Source: Lunularia cruciata
Taxonomy: Eukaryota; Streptophyta; Marchantiopsida; Lunulariales; Lunulariaceae
Length of the DNA stretch: 64,000 bases
Assembly (NCBI GenBank): GCA_948567375.1
Contig: OX419756.1
Coordinates: 63,440,333 to 63,504,332, forward strand
Direction: 5' to 3'
Shown: positions 13,201-24,216 of the stretch, piece after piece
Numbering within the stretch: position 1 is the first letter of the stretch
Layout: the number at the start of each line of letters is the position of its first letter
Translations under genes and position numbers: made by a program
The notes under the pieces: model-generated
Told to the model about the DNA's origin: nothing
Databases searched by the model: none
Seen by the model: only the letters and a program-made list of their open reading frames with translations

Positions 13201-13591
13201 TCAACACCCAAATCTGATTTCCTTTGAGCAATGGCCATATTAGCCAATCTTTGCTCCAACTTCTCAATCCGAGTAGCCATAGCTATATCAAAACAAAAGG
13301 TAGGTAGTGCACTTCTACTAGGTGTAGATCCTCTACTACCACATGTACCACCTTGTCCTCCATGAATTGGAGCTCATCTACTACTTGCCATAACAGCCCT
13401 ATCACTCCGTAACTCTGGGTGTAGGTCAAAGTGCCGGTCACTAGTGTGACCAAATTTGTGGCAATGCTCACATAGCCTCTATGTTGGCTATGATGCACCC
13501 AAGGTATTAGGTCCATTTCCCTAAGTTCACTCTCTCTGATTGGTGAGGTCCACCATAAGTCCAACAAGCAACACCACTAATCACTGGCTGC
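10240..13591 (-). pseudogene. Family D gag/protease region, heavily decayed
   Basis: Only short minus-strand frames are open here. A zinc knuckle of form CX2CX4HX4H (CEHCHKFGHTSDRH) is at 13431-13472, followed by a predicted helical stretch MATRIEKLEQ near 13280. A 67-codon frame at 12595-12798 with helical composition (DELPARLAFERARF) looks like former coding sequence. I could not find a convincing D-S/T-G protease motif. Other open stretches have no clear identity. Confidence 0.45.
13431..13472 (-). other. Zinc knuckle CX2CX4HX4H in family D
   Basis: Spacing CEHC-HKFG-H-TSDR-H. In most retrotransposon nucleocapsids the last ligand is Cys. His in this position can still bind zinc, but the element is so decayed that a mutation is as likely as an original variant. 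Confidence 0.5.
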
Positions 13592-13596
13592 TGTTG

Positions 13597-14152
13597 TGTG
13601 ACAACTTTACAAATATCACTTTTGCGGTAATCAGGCAAGTAAAGTTTGTTCCCGCAGAGATACAAGTCAAAAATGTCCAAATACAAAGTAAAGTAACAAT
13701 CTGTAGTTCTTCTTGGTTGTGTCTTTAGTCTCTCAAGTAGAAACCACACCTAAAAGAGAGAAGCACTGACTCGCAGTCTTGTCACAAATTAACACTTCTT
13801 AATCACAACTCCATCAAATCTTTCCAAACAATCTTGATTGTGATGATTCAGGCTCCTAAAATAACACTTCACTGCAAAACAAATTTGCCTCAAAATTGTG
13901 TTTTGCCCTTCCATTGAAAGCACAACTTCCTTGATCAAAATTGCTTCACCTCAACTTTATGCTGCACTCACAAATGTAGAATACTACCAACACTACAATT
14001 CCTCTCAGATTTGTAAAGACATTGCTTCAATTGCACTTCACTCAAGATCAAACACACAAAGTAAAGATCAAGGCTATGGAATCCAACATTCAACAAATAC
14101 ACTTACTTGCACTTTGAATTTCTCCACACAGTCACAAACACACGAGTAGAAT
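13597..14152 (-). repeat. Family C LTR fragment S2, U5 side (continues at 31308)
   Basis: It starts TGTGACAAC at 13597, the U5 terminus of family C, and runs 556 bp until a second C LTR is inserted in plus orientation at 14153. The sequence resumes at 31308 after the target duplication AGAAT. It was inserted into family D (left flank TGTTG). Its other terminus is missing because the sequence is replaced at 31622. Confidence 0.85.
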
Positions 14153-14539
14153 TGTGGTGCCCACATTTTTTGTTTTTTTCAAAATAAAGAAGAAGAAGTG
14201 TATAGAGAAGTCGGATTGTGCCTGTATGGCTGAAGAAGGCAAAGAAAAGAGTCTTCGGGATGAAACCTGAAGTAAAGTGACTTCGGGTCATAAGGCAAAG
14301 TACTCGGAAATGCCTTGTCAGCACACAACCCAAAGTAAGGAGTCTTTGTATCGGGGGGAGCTCAACCCAAGGTGAAGTCAGTCTAGCAACCTTTTGTCAG
14401 GGTAAGAAATTCAAGAAGAGACCGTTCAAAAACCGGCGGCCCATACGCGCAAAGTTTGATTGACAGTGACAAGTGCATGCAGGAGGTGTGATTTCTTGGT
14501 AGAAACTCAAAGTGAAGAAAGACAAAGAAAGAGCAACTC

Positions 14540-14549
14540 TATAAAAATC
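14540..14549 (+). promoter_or_regulatory. TATA box of family C LTR (S3)
   Basis: TATAAAAATC lies 27 nt before the first ATG (14567) of the LTR-encoded ORF. The same box and spacing occur in the other C LTRs. It is the best candidate core promoter in this LTR. Confidence 0.6.
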
Positions 14550-14566
14550 AAACTCGCAACGACGAA

Positions 14567-17136
14567 ATGTCGAGTAATTTTCCGTTGCCATTGAGAAGTC
14601 GTCATGCAGGTGATCATGGGAAGGGAAATAGAGTTGGAAACGCGTTAGTGTGTAGGGGAGAAGTTGCAAGAGTGGAATTGAGAGATAGTGAGAAAGCAGG
14701 AGAGATGGGAGGAGGAAAGAAGAACTCCAAATTTGCAATGAGAAATCATGCGATTCGAAGGTTAGATGTGATTGCTAGGATCAAAGTCTTGAGCTGATTT
14801 TGGATCACCTTCTTGGCGTGGAACTGGAACGTGAGTTTTCTAGGTTTCATGACAAAGATCATCAAGAGCAAGTGTCTTGATGGACCCAAGGAAGAAGGGA
14901 AGAGAGGAAATCCGGCTCGCTGGACAGAGTCAGATTGGAGACTAGTACTCAAGAAGGAAGCAAGCTCGGAGCAGGGAGCCACGTTCTTGGGGAAGGGAGA
15001 GATAGCCCAAGAAACCCAAGAGGTAAGAGATGCATTCTCATCAAAGCGGATGAAGAATGGGTACAAAGTAGAGAGTTACAAAGACCTTGTCAAGAAAGGA
15101 ATTGTGAGTGCTTTGATGGCAATCCTGAAGCCGGAGAGAACAACCTATGTGATGAAACACCAAGCGGTGTTCTTTCACAAGTTGTTTGCAGGAGAACCGA
15201 TCAATTGGGCAAGGTGTTTCCATGGTAGAATGCAACAAATGGTGTGGAATCTGTGGGATAAATTGCCTCCACACTACATTGTGCCATTTGTAGCTCATTT
15301 CTACCTCGGGTTGAATTTGCTGAACTCGGCGGAGCAAACTTGGATGGTGTCACATTTCCATCCCGATTTGAGAAAGGAGGTCGATGTAGAGGAGCAGTAG
15401 TACATCTTGCAAATCAGAAGCACCGACAAGTACTACAAGAAGATAGGGAAGAATGTGGAGATCAAAGTGAGTACTCCAAACTTGAAGAAGAGAAGTAGGC
15501 AAGGCAAAGCTAAAGACACGATGAAACCTTGGAAGACCAGGAGAGGAAACCCGAGGTGAGGCATGGTGGTGATTGAGTCGGAAGATGAAGACTTGGAAGG
15601 TGACACCGAGCGCAAGACTGAAGACTCGGAACATGAGGAGGAGCCCGAGCTAATGCTACAGAGTGGAGATACAAGTAGCGACTATGATGAAGGTGGAGAA
15701 ATGACATCGGCACTAGCTGTTGCAGAAGAAGAAGAAGTTCAAGAAGAGATCAAGGCCAAGAACAACATGCGTTGGAAGACAAAGTACCCAAGTCAAAAGA
15801 GAAGTTCGCAGTTCAGAGAGGAGTCCGCTTGAGATGTAAGGCAAAGTACAATGCAGGTCCGAGTAACATGAAGGAAGAAGCAAATGAAAGCTCGGGAAGC
15901 AAGGCGTCCATTCCAATACAAAGACTGCAAAGAAGAAGGCGAGTATTGGATGAACACGAAGTACAAAGGGAAGTGGCTATGCAAGAAGAAGTAACCCTGA
16001 GCAATGGAGTCGAGTACCTGCGAGAGGTGGTGTGTCCATTGCTGGTGAAGTTAGAGTACAAGAAGAAAGAGATGCAGTCGACTTGTCTAGAGGTAAAGAC
16101 TGTCTTGGAGGTGTTGTCAAGATTAGAGAAAGAGAACTCGGAGTTGAAGAAGAGTATAACCCGAGGTGAGGAGGAAAGGGAAGTACTGCAAGCAGAGGCA
16201 GTAGTGAGAACTCAGGTAATTGAAGACCTGAAGAGAGAAGTGAGATATCAAGAAGATCTTGTTAAGAAGAGTGACATAGTAAGGGAAAGACAAGTAGCTG
16301 AATACGAGATCTTGAAGCAGCAGTTTGCTGATTCAAGAGTAGAAGTTATCCATGCTATGGCAAGAGTAGCAGCAAAGGATCAAGAGCTCGATAGGGTAAT
16401 GGAGAGTGTAGAGGAGAAGAAGCAACTCTGGCAAAGAGAGTTGGCAACACTGTATAGGGAAGAAGAGAGATTACAAGAGTTACTTCGTAATCAGGAGGAG
16501 AAGGTTGTATAGAAGGAGAAGGAGAAGGAGACGGCAAAGGCTGAGTTCAAAGCGGAATTGGCAATGTATAGGGAGGACTGGCTTGCAGATCAAGAGTGAG
16601 AGAGGAAGATGAGATTGGAGCCATTGAAGGAGATAGTCCTCAGGATGAACGTGATGTTGAGTACAGAAGCCATCGTTCAAATTGAAGAGACGAGGCTGCA
16701 CGAGTTGAAGTTGCTGGTGCAGGAGACAACGCGAAGACAGGTGAAAGACACTGATTTGAATGCCTTGTTGATTAGTTTAAGAACTTATGTAGACAGGAAG
16801 ATCTTAGAAGTAGAAGACAATATTGTGATTAGATTAGACTTAGTGAAAATAGAGATAGAAAAACTTTGGAAAGATGTTAGATCCAAACCCGAAGTAGATA
16901 ACATAGGAGTGCAGATGTCTTTGGAGTTAGAGATGGAGACATTGGAGAAGAGTGGGTCAAAAGATGAAGATTTAGATAGATTACCCACTAGTGCAATTTC
17001 AGATTAGGAAAGAGAATTGCTGGATTTGGTAGAAGAAGTAGAAGATATGAAACCCAAGGACAAAGTAGTAGGAAGTAAATTTACTTTGGGTTCGGGTTTG
17101 AAAGCCGATGATGAAGTAGACATCGGATCAGATTAG
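14567..17136 (+). pseudogene. LTR-encoded coiled-coil protein ORF, decayed copy in S3
   Basis: This copy keeps the upstream start MSSNFPLPLRSR in frame with the conserved MGGGKKNS about 45 codons later, which shows that the ancestral protein was longer than the 811 codons open in S4. The readable order is N-terminal globular region, FHGR motif, basic cluster, acidic linker, coiled coil, ending VDIGSD and TAG at 17134-17136. It is broken by a stop at about 14795, a TAG at 15397-15399 within the EEQ-YIL motif, frameshifts near 15830, and TAG/TGA codons near 16510-16600. It is in sense with the LTR. Confidence 0.8.
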
Positions 17137-17618
17137 TTACAGTTTTGAGATCTGAAGAGGCAAATATGAAGAGGTGCATTGTCATTTTGGATTTGCAGGT
17201 TAGAAAAATTGTTGTAGAACGGTATAGTTGTTAGAACTGTCAATTTTTTCACTACTTAAGAGTGGCGGCATTTGCAGAGAAATGTTGTTCAGTGCTCATA
17301 ATTTTTGAGAATAGATAAAGCAAAGTGCTGTGAAGTAGTGCTTGTCGCTTGAGCTTGATTCCGAGTATCAACTTTGCGTTTGTGTTTGTGAGTGTTTGAA
17401 GAAATTTGAAGTGCAAGTCAGTGTGCTTGTTGGATGTTGGATTCCACAGCCTTGATCTTCATTTTGTGTGTTTGATTCTGAGTGAAGTGCAATCAAAGCA
17501 ATGCCTTGACAGATCTGAGAGGAATTGTAGTGTTGGTAGTATTCTGCATTTGTGAGTGCAGTGCGAGGTTGATGTGAAGCAATTTTGATCAAGGAAGTTA
17601 TGCCTTCAGTGGAGGGGT

Positions 17619-20600
17619 TGTGACAACCCAGCAAATATCACTTTTGCGGTAATCGGGTAAGTAAAGTTTGTTCCCGCAGAGATACAAGTCAGAATTGGTC
17701 AAATACAAAGCAAAGAAACAATTTAGTTCTTCTTGGTTGCGTCTTTAATATCTCAGGTAGAAACCACACCTAGAAGAGAGTAACAAGCACTGATTTGCAG
17801 TCTTGTCATAAATTCACACTTCTTAATCACAACTCCATCAAATCTTTCCAAACAATCTTGATTGTGATGATTCGGGCTCTCTCAAAAATGGCACTTCATT
17901 GCAAAACAACTTTGCCTCAGAATTGTGTTCCACCACTCCACTGAAGGCACAACTTCCTTGATCAAAATTGCTTCACATCAACTTTGCACTGCACTCACAA
18001 ATGTAGAATACTACCAACACTACAATTCCTCTCAAATCTATCAAGGCATTGCTTCAATTGCACTTCACTCAAGATCAAACACACAGAATGAAGATCAAGG
18101 CTATGGAATCCAACATCCAACAAACACTCTGACTTGCACTGGGAATTTCTCCAAACACTCACAAACACAAGTACAACGTTGATACTCGGAATCAAGCTCA
18201 AGCAACGAGTACTACTTCATAGCACTTTGCTTTATCTATTCCCAGAAATAATGAGCACTAAACAACATGATACTGCGAATGCCACTCTTAAGTAGTGAAG
18301 CAATTGATAGTTTTAACAACTAAACCGTTCTACAAAAATTGTTCTAACCTGCAGATCCAAAATGACAATGCACCTCTTCATATCTGCCTCTTCAAATCTC
18401 AAATCTGTTACTAATCCAATCCGATGTCTACTTCTTCTTTGGCTTTCAAACCCGAACCCAAAGTAATTTTACTTCCTAATATTCTGTCCTTGGGTTTCAT
18501 AATTCCTACTTCCTCTACTAGATCTAACAATTTTCTTTCTTGATCTGAAATGTCACTAATGGGTAATCTATCTAACTCCTTATCTCCCGACCCACTCTTC
18601 TCTAATGTCTCTGATGGTAACTCCAAAGACATTTGGACTCCTATGTTATCTACTTTGGGTTTTGCTTCAACACCTTTCTGAAGTTTTTCTAGCTCTATTT
18701 TCACTGAGTCTAATCTAATTGAAATGTTATCCTCTACCTCTAATATCTTCCTATCTACACAAGTTCTCAATTTGATCAGCAAGGCGTTCATCTTGGTGTC
18801 TTTTGCTTGTCTTTGCCTCATCTCTTGCACCAACAACTTTAACTCGTGCAGGCATGCTTCTTCAATTTGACCGCTGGCTTCTGTACTTAACATCACATTC
18901 ATCTGGAGGACAATTTCCTTTATCGGCTCTAATTGTGTCTTCCTTTCTTGTTCCCAATCTGCAAGCCATTCCTCTTTGAACATCGCCAATTCTTCCTTGA
19001 ATTCGGCCTTCACCGTCTCCTTCTCCTTCTCCTTTTGAACTACTTTCCCCTCCTGATTACGAAGTAATTCTCGCAATCGGTCTTCTTCTCTATACCTTGT
19101 AGCCAACTCTCTTTGCCATAGTTGCTTCTTCTCCTCCATACTCTCTATCACTCTATTGAGTTCTTGATCTTTTGCTGCTACCCTCGCCATAGCATGGATA
19201 AGTTCTACTCTTGAATCAGCAAACTGCTGCTTCAAGATTTTGTATTTAGCTACTTGTCTTTCCCTTGCTATGTCACTCTTCCTTGCAAGATCCTCTTGAT
19301 AGCTTACTTCTCTCTTCAGGTCTTCAATTACCTGACTTCTCTCTATTGCCTCCGCTCGTAGTACTTCTCTCTCCTCCTCACCTCGGGTTATACCTCTCTT
19401 CAACTCCGAGTTCTCTTCTTCTAATCTCGATAAGACCTACAAAACAGTCTTCACCTCTGGACAAGTCGATTGCATCTCCTTCTTCTTGTACTCCAACTTC
19501 ACCAACAAGGGGCACACTATCTCGCGTAGGTACTCCACTCCATCACTGGCAACTACTTCCTCCTGCGGAGTGGTCTCTCTTCTCACTTTGTGTTCTCCTA
19601 ATACTCGCCTTCTTCTATGGAGTCTTCTTATCGGAATCAACGCCTCACTGCCCAAGCTTTCTTCTACCTCTTCCTTCCCTCTACTCGGCCCCGCTTCACA
19701 CTTTGCCTTATGTCGCAAGTGAACTCCTCGCTGTATTGCAATCTTCTTCTCCGCTGGCACCGGTACTTCGTCCTCCAGCGCTGTGTTGTCTTCGGCTTCC
19801 AACTCGGCTTGCACTTCTTTGTATTCTTCAGCAGCTGGCGCCAAAGTCATCTCTCCTCCTTCTTCACCATCATTGCTCGTATCTCCGCTCTGCAGTGTCA
19901 GCTCAGGTTCCTCTTCATGATCTGAGTCCTCCGTTTTGAGCTTGGCCTCGCCTTCTGAGTCTTCATCTTCTGACTCAATTACCACCATTCCTCGCCTCGG
20001 GTTACTTCTCTGCATCTTCCGAGGTTTCTTGCTTTCTTCGGCTTCTCCTTGCCGACTCCTCTTCTTCGTCGGGGTACTCACTACGACCTCCATGTTCTTC
20101 CCTATCTTTGCGTAGTAGTCGTCCGTGCTCCGGATTTTGAGAATGTATTGCTGCTCCTCAACATCGATCTCCTTTCGCACATCCAAATGGAAATGCGACA
20201 CCATCCGAGTCCACTCCGCTGAGTTCAGCAAATTTAGCCCAAGGTAGAAGTGTGCTACAAACGGCACAATGTAGTGTGGAGGCGACTTATCCCGCAAATT
20301 CCACACCATCTGCCTCGTTCTCCCGTGAAAACACCTCGCCCAATCGATTGGTTCTCCTGCAAACAACTTATGGAAGAACACCGCTTGGTGTTTCATCACA
20401 TAAGTCGTTCTCTCCGGCTTCAAGATCGCCATGAGAGCACTCATGATCCCTCTCCTCAATGGATCCTTGTAACTCTCAACTTTGTACCCATTCTTTGTTC
20501 TTTTTGACGAGAAGGCATCCCTCACCTCTTGAGTCTCTTGGGCTATCTCTCCTTTCCCCAAGAACATGGATCCCTACTCCGAGCCTGCCTCCTTCCCAAG

Positions 20601-21368
20601 TACGAGTCTCCAATCCGACTCTGTCCATCGAGCCGGATTTCCTCTCTTCTCTTCTTCCTTGGGTCCATCAAGACACTTACTCTTGATGATTTCTGTCATG
20701 AATCCTGGAAAACTTACGTTCCAGTTCCATGCTTGAAAAGTGATCCAAAGTCGGCTCAAGACTTTGATCCTTGCTATCACATCTAATCTCCAAATTGCAT
20801 GATTTCTCACTATGAATTTGGAGTTTTTCTTCCCTCCTCCCATCTCTTCTACTTTCTCACTTTCTCTTGATTTCACTCTCGCGACTTTGCCCTTGCACAC
20901 TAAAACGAGTCCAACTCTATTTCCCTTTCCACAATCACCTGCAAGACGACTTCTCAGTGGCAAAGGAAAATTACTTGACATTTCGTCGTTGCAATTCTGA
21001 TTTTTATAGAGTTGTGCTTCTTTGTCTTTTGTCGCTTTGAGTTTCTACCAAGAAATCACACCTCCGGCATGCACCTGTCATTGTCAATCAACCTTTGCGC
21101 GTATGGGCCACTAGTTTTAAAATGGCCCCTTCTTGAATTTCTTGCCCCGACGAAAGGTTGTTAGACTGTCTTCGCCTCGGGTTGAGCTCCCCCCAATCCG
21201 AAGACAATTTACTTCGGATTGTATGCTGATAGGGCATTTCCGAGTACTTTGCCTTATGACCCAAAGACTCTTTTCTTTGCCTTCTTCGGCCATACAGGCG
21301 CAATTCAACTTCTCTGTACACTTCTTCTTCTTCTTTATTTTGAGAAAAACAAAAATGTGAGCACTACA
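17619..21368 (-). repeat. C1 3' LTR (3750 bp)
   Basis: Termini on the plus strand are TGTGACAACCC at 17619 and GAGCACTACA at 21368. It is adjacent to a polypurine tract and is 262 bp longer than the 5' LTR, mainly because the 5' LTR has lost the segment corresponding to about 20690-20960. It contains the LTR ORF with two in-frame TAG codons. Confidence 0.92.
18411..20981 (-). pseudogene. LTR-encoded coiled-coil protein ORF, nearly open copy in C1 3' LTR
   Basis: A single frame runs from ATG 20981 (MSSNFPLPLRSR) to the TAG at 18411-18413 (VDIGLD), about 856 codons, with two internal TAG codons: one after GKEAGSE near 20570 and one after VKTVL near 19436. Both replace Gln by comparison with other copies. 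This copy gives the best view of the complete N-terminus: a basic leader of about 45 residues precedes MGGGKKNS. The globular part covers residues 50-290, the linker 300-480 and the coiled coil 480-790. Function unknown. Confidence 0.82.
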
Positions 21369-21384
21369 TACCCCCTCCCTCAAA
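21369..21384 (-). other. Polypurine tract of C1
   Basis: Minus strand TTTGAGGGAGGGGGTA runs directly into the LTR start TGTAGTG. Position and composition are those of the plus-strand primer of gypsy elements. Confidence 0.8.
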
Positions 21385-21625
21385 TGTGAGCATCCCCGCG
21401 AACATAGACCTTGGGTGTTTTAGAAACTTCCAAGTCTATGGTCCAATATCTCCGAACTCTCCACTTGTTTACTCAAGTGGCAAAAGGATTACCTTCCAAG
21501 TCTACGAGCTGCATGGACCTATTTTTGTAAAGATGAAGAACTCGATAGGGACCCATCCATCTCAAATGCAACTTGCCTAGAAAAAATATTTGGCAATTAT
21601 CATATAACAAAACCAAATCCCCTTC

Positions 21626-23941
21626 TCATACAGTCACAGGCTTGATTCTCTTATTGTGCCTGACTTTCCTCTGTGCTTGTACTTCTTTTGTGGTTTGCAT
21701 TGGATTGTCTCTTTTCTCTTCTAACCACATCAGTTGATGAATCCGAAGATCCTGACTTTCTTCTTCCGACATTTGTTCTTTGCATAGAACCCGATATGTC
21801 GGAACTTCAAATTCAACTGGCAATATGGGATGCAAGCCATATGTCAAGAAGTATGGAGTTTGTTTGGTTGTAGTCTTTTCTGTTGTTTGATATGCCCACA
21901 ACGTGGCTGATAATTTTTTATCCCGGTCATAGGCATAATTGACAGTCACCTTATTCAAAATTTTACAAAGTAACCCATTCGCCCTTTCCGTTAAGCCATT
22001 TTCTTTTGGGTCATAAGGAGTAGTCTTTTGATGTTTAATCTGAAAGTACTTGGTTAATGCCTCCATTACAAAGTTCAAAAAATGTGTTCCTTGGTCACTG
22101 ACCAATTCCAGAGGACACCCATATCTGGAGATGATGTTTTGAAAGAAGAATTCCGCCACAATTTCAGCATCATCTTTGCGAGTTGCTTCCGCTTCGACCA
22201 TCTTGGTAGCATAGTCAGTGCACACCAAGATGTATTGCTTTCTTGTAATTTGGGTCATTGGTTGAATGGGACCCACAAAATCAATCCCCCATTTCTCAAA
22301 TGGGGCCAAAGGCAAAATTTGTCTCAAAGGCCATTGAGAAGTAGCCGTCGGCTTTCCCGTTCTCTGACAAGCATCACAGCTTTGGATATGAGCATGTACA
22401 TCTTTGTTCATTGTAGGCCACCAATACCCTGCCAAAAGAATTTTCTTTACAGTATTCTTCAGAGCATAGTGTCCTCCCGATGCTTTGGAGTGTAAGGATT
22501 CAATTACTCCTCCTACTTTGTATGACTCCAAGCATCGACGAAGTACTTCATCTTTGCCCTTCTTAAATAAAATGTTGTGTTTAAGCTGGTACGGTCCCAT
22601 TTTCCTGAGAAAGACTGCCCGCTGTTCCGGGTCCATCCCCTCAGGACAATGGAGAGTATTCAGATAATGATATTCAGCTGCATACCTTGTACTTCGCATT
22701 GCTGATAAGTGATACAACTCTTTGTCAAGGAACCGATCGTCAATTTCCCACTCCTGGTCTTGAGTCTCCAACCTGGATAGGAAGTCCGCATTCAAATGCA
22801 AAGCTCCCTTCCTTACTTGTACCATATAAGTGAACTCTTGTAATAACAAGATCCATCTTGCAATTCATCCCGATAAATCTGCCTTCTTGACCAAATGTTG
22901 CAATGCGTAATGGTCAACATAGAAGACAAACTCATACCCCAACAAATAATGACAAAATTTCTTGCAGGCATACACCATTCCGAGTGCTTCTCTTTTAGTT
23001 GTCAAATAGTTCTTTTCAGAAACTGAAAGTTGTCGCCTGGCATAATACACCGGGTAGTCCTTCTTCTTCTTGTCCTTCTGACTTAAGATGACTCTGATGG
23101 CCATGGACAAAGTGTCCACATATACATGAAAAGGGACGTCCCAATTTGGGGCCCTCATGACTGGTGCTTCAACCAGTTTCTTCTTCAACACCTGGAAAGC
23201 TTTTTCTTGATTTGCTTCCCATAGATAGTCTTTGGATTTCTTCAGAAGCTTTGTAAGTGGTGCAGCAAGCACTGCATAGTTTGACACGAAGCGTCTGTAA
23301 TATCCGACATGTCCCAAGAAGGCTCTTAGCTCCCGGATGTTCTTCGGGGATTCCAAAGCTGCAATTATCTTAACCTTCTCAACATCGACTTCAATACCTC
23401 GGCTTGACACCCAATGCCCTAGAAGAATTCTCTCCTTCATTGTGAAGAAGCATTTCTCTGGGTGTAATGACAAGCCGGCAAAATGACACCTTTCAAACAT
23501 TTGGCAAAGGTAATCTAAATGTACATCTCTTCGCCCAAACACACAAAAGTCATCAATGAAAACTTCCACAAATTTGTGCAGGAAATCTTTGAAGATTGAA
23601 TTCATCATCCGCTGGAAAGTAGCGGGAGCATTACACAACCCAAAGGGCACTTGATTGTAAGCGAAATCTATAACAAGGATGCATCAATAACAAGGATGCC
23701 TAGCTACCTGATCTAAACTATAACAAGGATGCCTAGCTACCTGATCTAAAATTGTATCGGTAAAAGGCAAGGGATGATGATCTTTCCTTGTAACTGCATT
23801 CAACTTTCGGAAGTCTTGGCACACTTGGATCTTCCCTATTTTCTTCTTCGGGACAATGACAATGGGGGAGACCCATTCACTGCTTAAGACAAGGAAGATG
23901 ATTCCGGCCCCTAAGTACTTGTTGATTTCATCTTTCACCAA
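21626..23941 (-). pseudogene. C1 pol: reverse transcriptase, RNase H, integrase
   Basis: From 23941 the frame begins in the RT fingers (SEWVSPIVIVPKK). The part with palm motif A is missing: an 11-residue unit (DQVARHPCYSL) is repeated and is followed by a jump to FAYNQVPFG. From 23650 the frame shows motif B MPFGLCNAPATF, motif C FIDDF, the thumb HPEKCFF, and RNase H with FHVYVDTLS. After a TGA at 22865-22867 the RNase H tail and integrase are open for 407 codons, with HHCC (H..H..CDAC) and core residues D in GIDFVGP, D in SDQGTHF and E in NGLTERANG. There is no chromodomain. With palm motif A deleted the RT is inactive. Confidence 0.9.
23688..23750. repeat. 33-bp in-frame tandem duplication in C1 reverse transcriptase
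   Basis: The 30 bases TAACAAGGATGCC... occur at 23688-23717 and again at 23721-23750, period 33, with a third partial start at about 23670. The duplication lies exactly where about 30 codons with RT motif A are missing, as expected from slippage or repair at one lesion. Confidence 0.85.
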
Positions 23942-24216
23942 AAGCGAGTACTTCGGGTTCAGGCGGTATTGTTGCTGCCAAACCAGAACTGCGCCTTCAA
24001 CCAGATCAATCCGGTGTTCTCCGAATTCTCATGGAATTCCCGGCATTTGATCAATCGACCAGGCAAATACATCCTGGAATTCTATAAACAGGACAGTGTA
24101 TCCTGCCAACTCCTCCGAAGTAACTATCTTCGAGATTTTTAAAATTTTTCCTTCAGTTAACAAGACATCTTGACAATCATCGGGATTGATGACTCCTTCA
24201 ACGTGGCTTACTCGGC

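Larger units (their letters stand above)
7061..13596 (-). mobile_element. Family D: degenerate Ty3/gypsy element with PHD-like finger after integrase
   Basis: Read on the minus strand the order is zinc knuckle (13431-13472), unresolved gag-protease region, reverse transcriptase (about 10200-9540), RNase H (about 9420-9010), integrase (about 8760-7740) and a PHD-like finger (7715-7416). A purine run GCTAGGGGGCGAT next to TGTGGCAC at 7246 may be the polypurine tract and LTR start, which would make 7061-7246 an LTR remnant. The whole element is full of stops and frameshifts and is probably the oldest layer here. Its 5' part is cut at 13597 by a C LTR and is not found again to the right. Confidence 0.75.
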
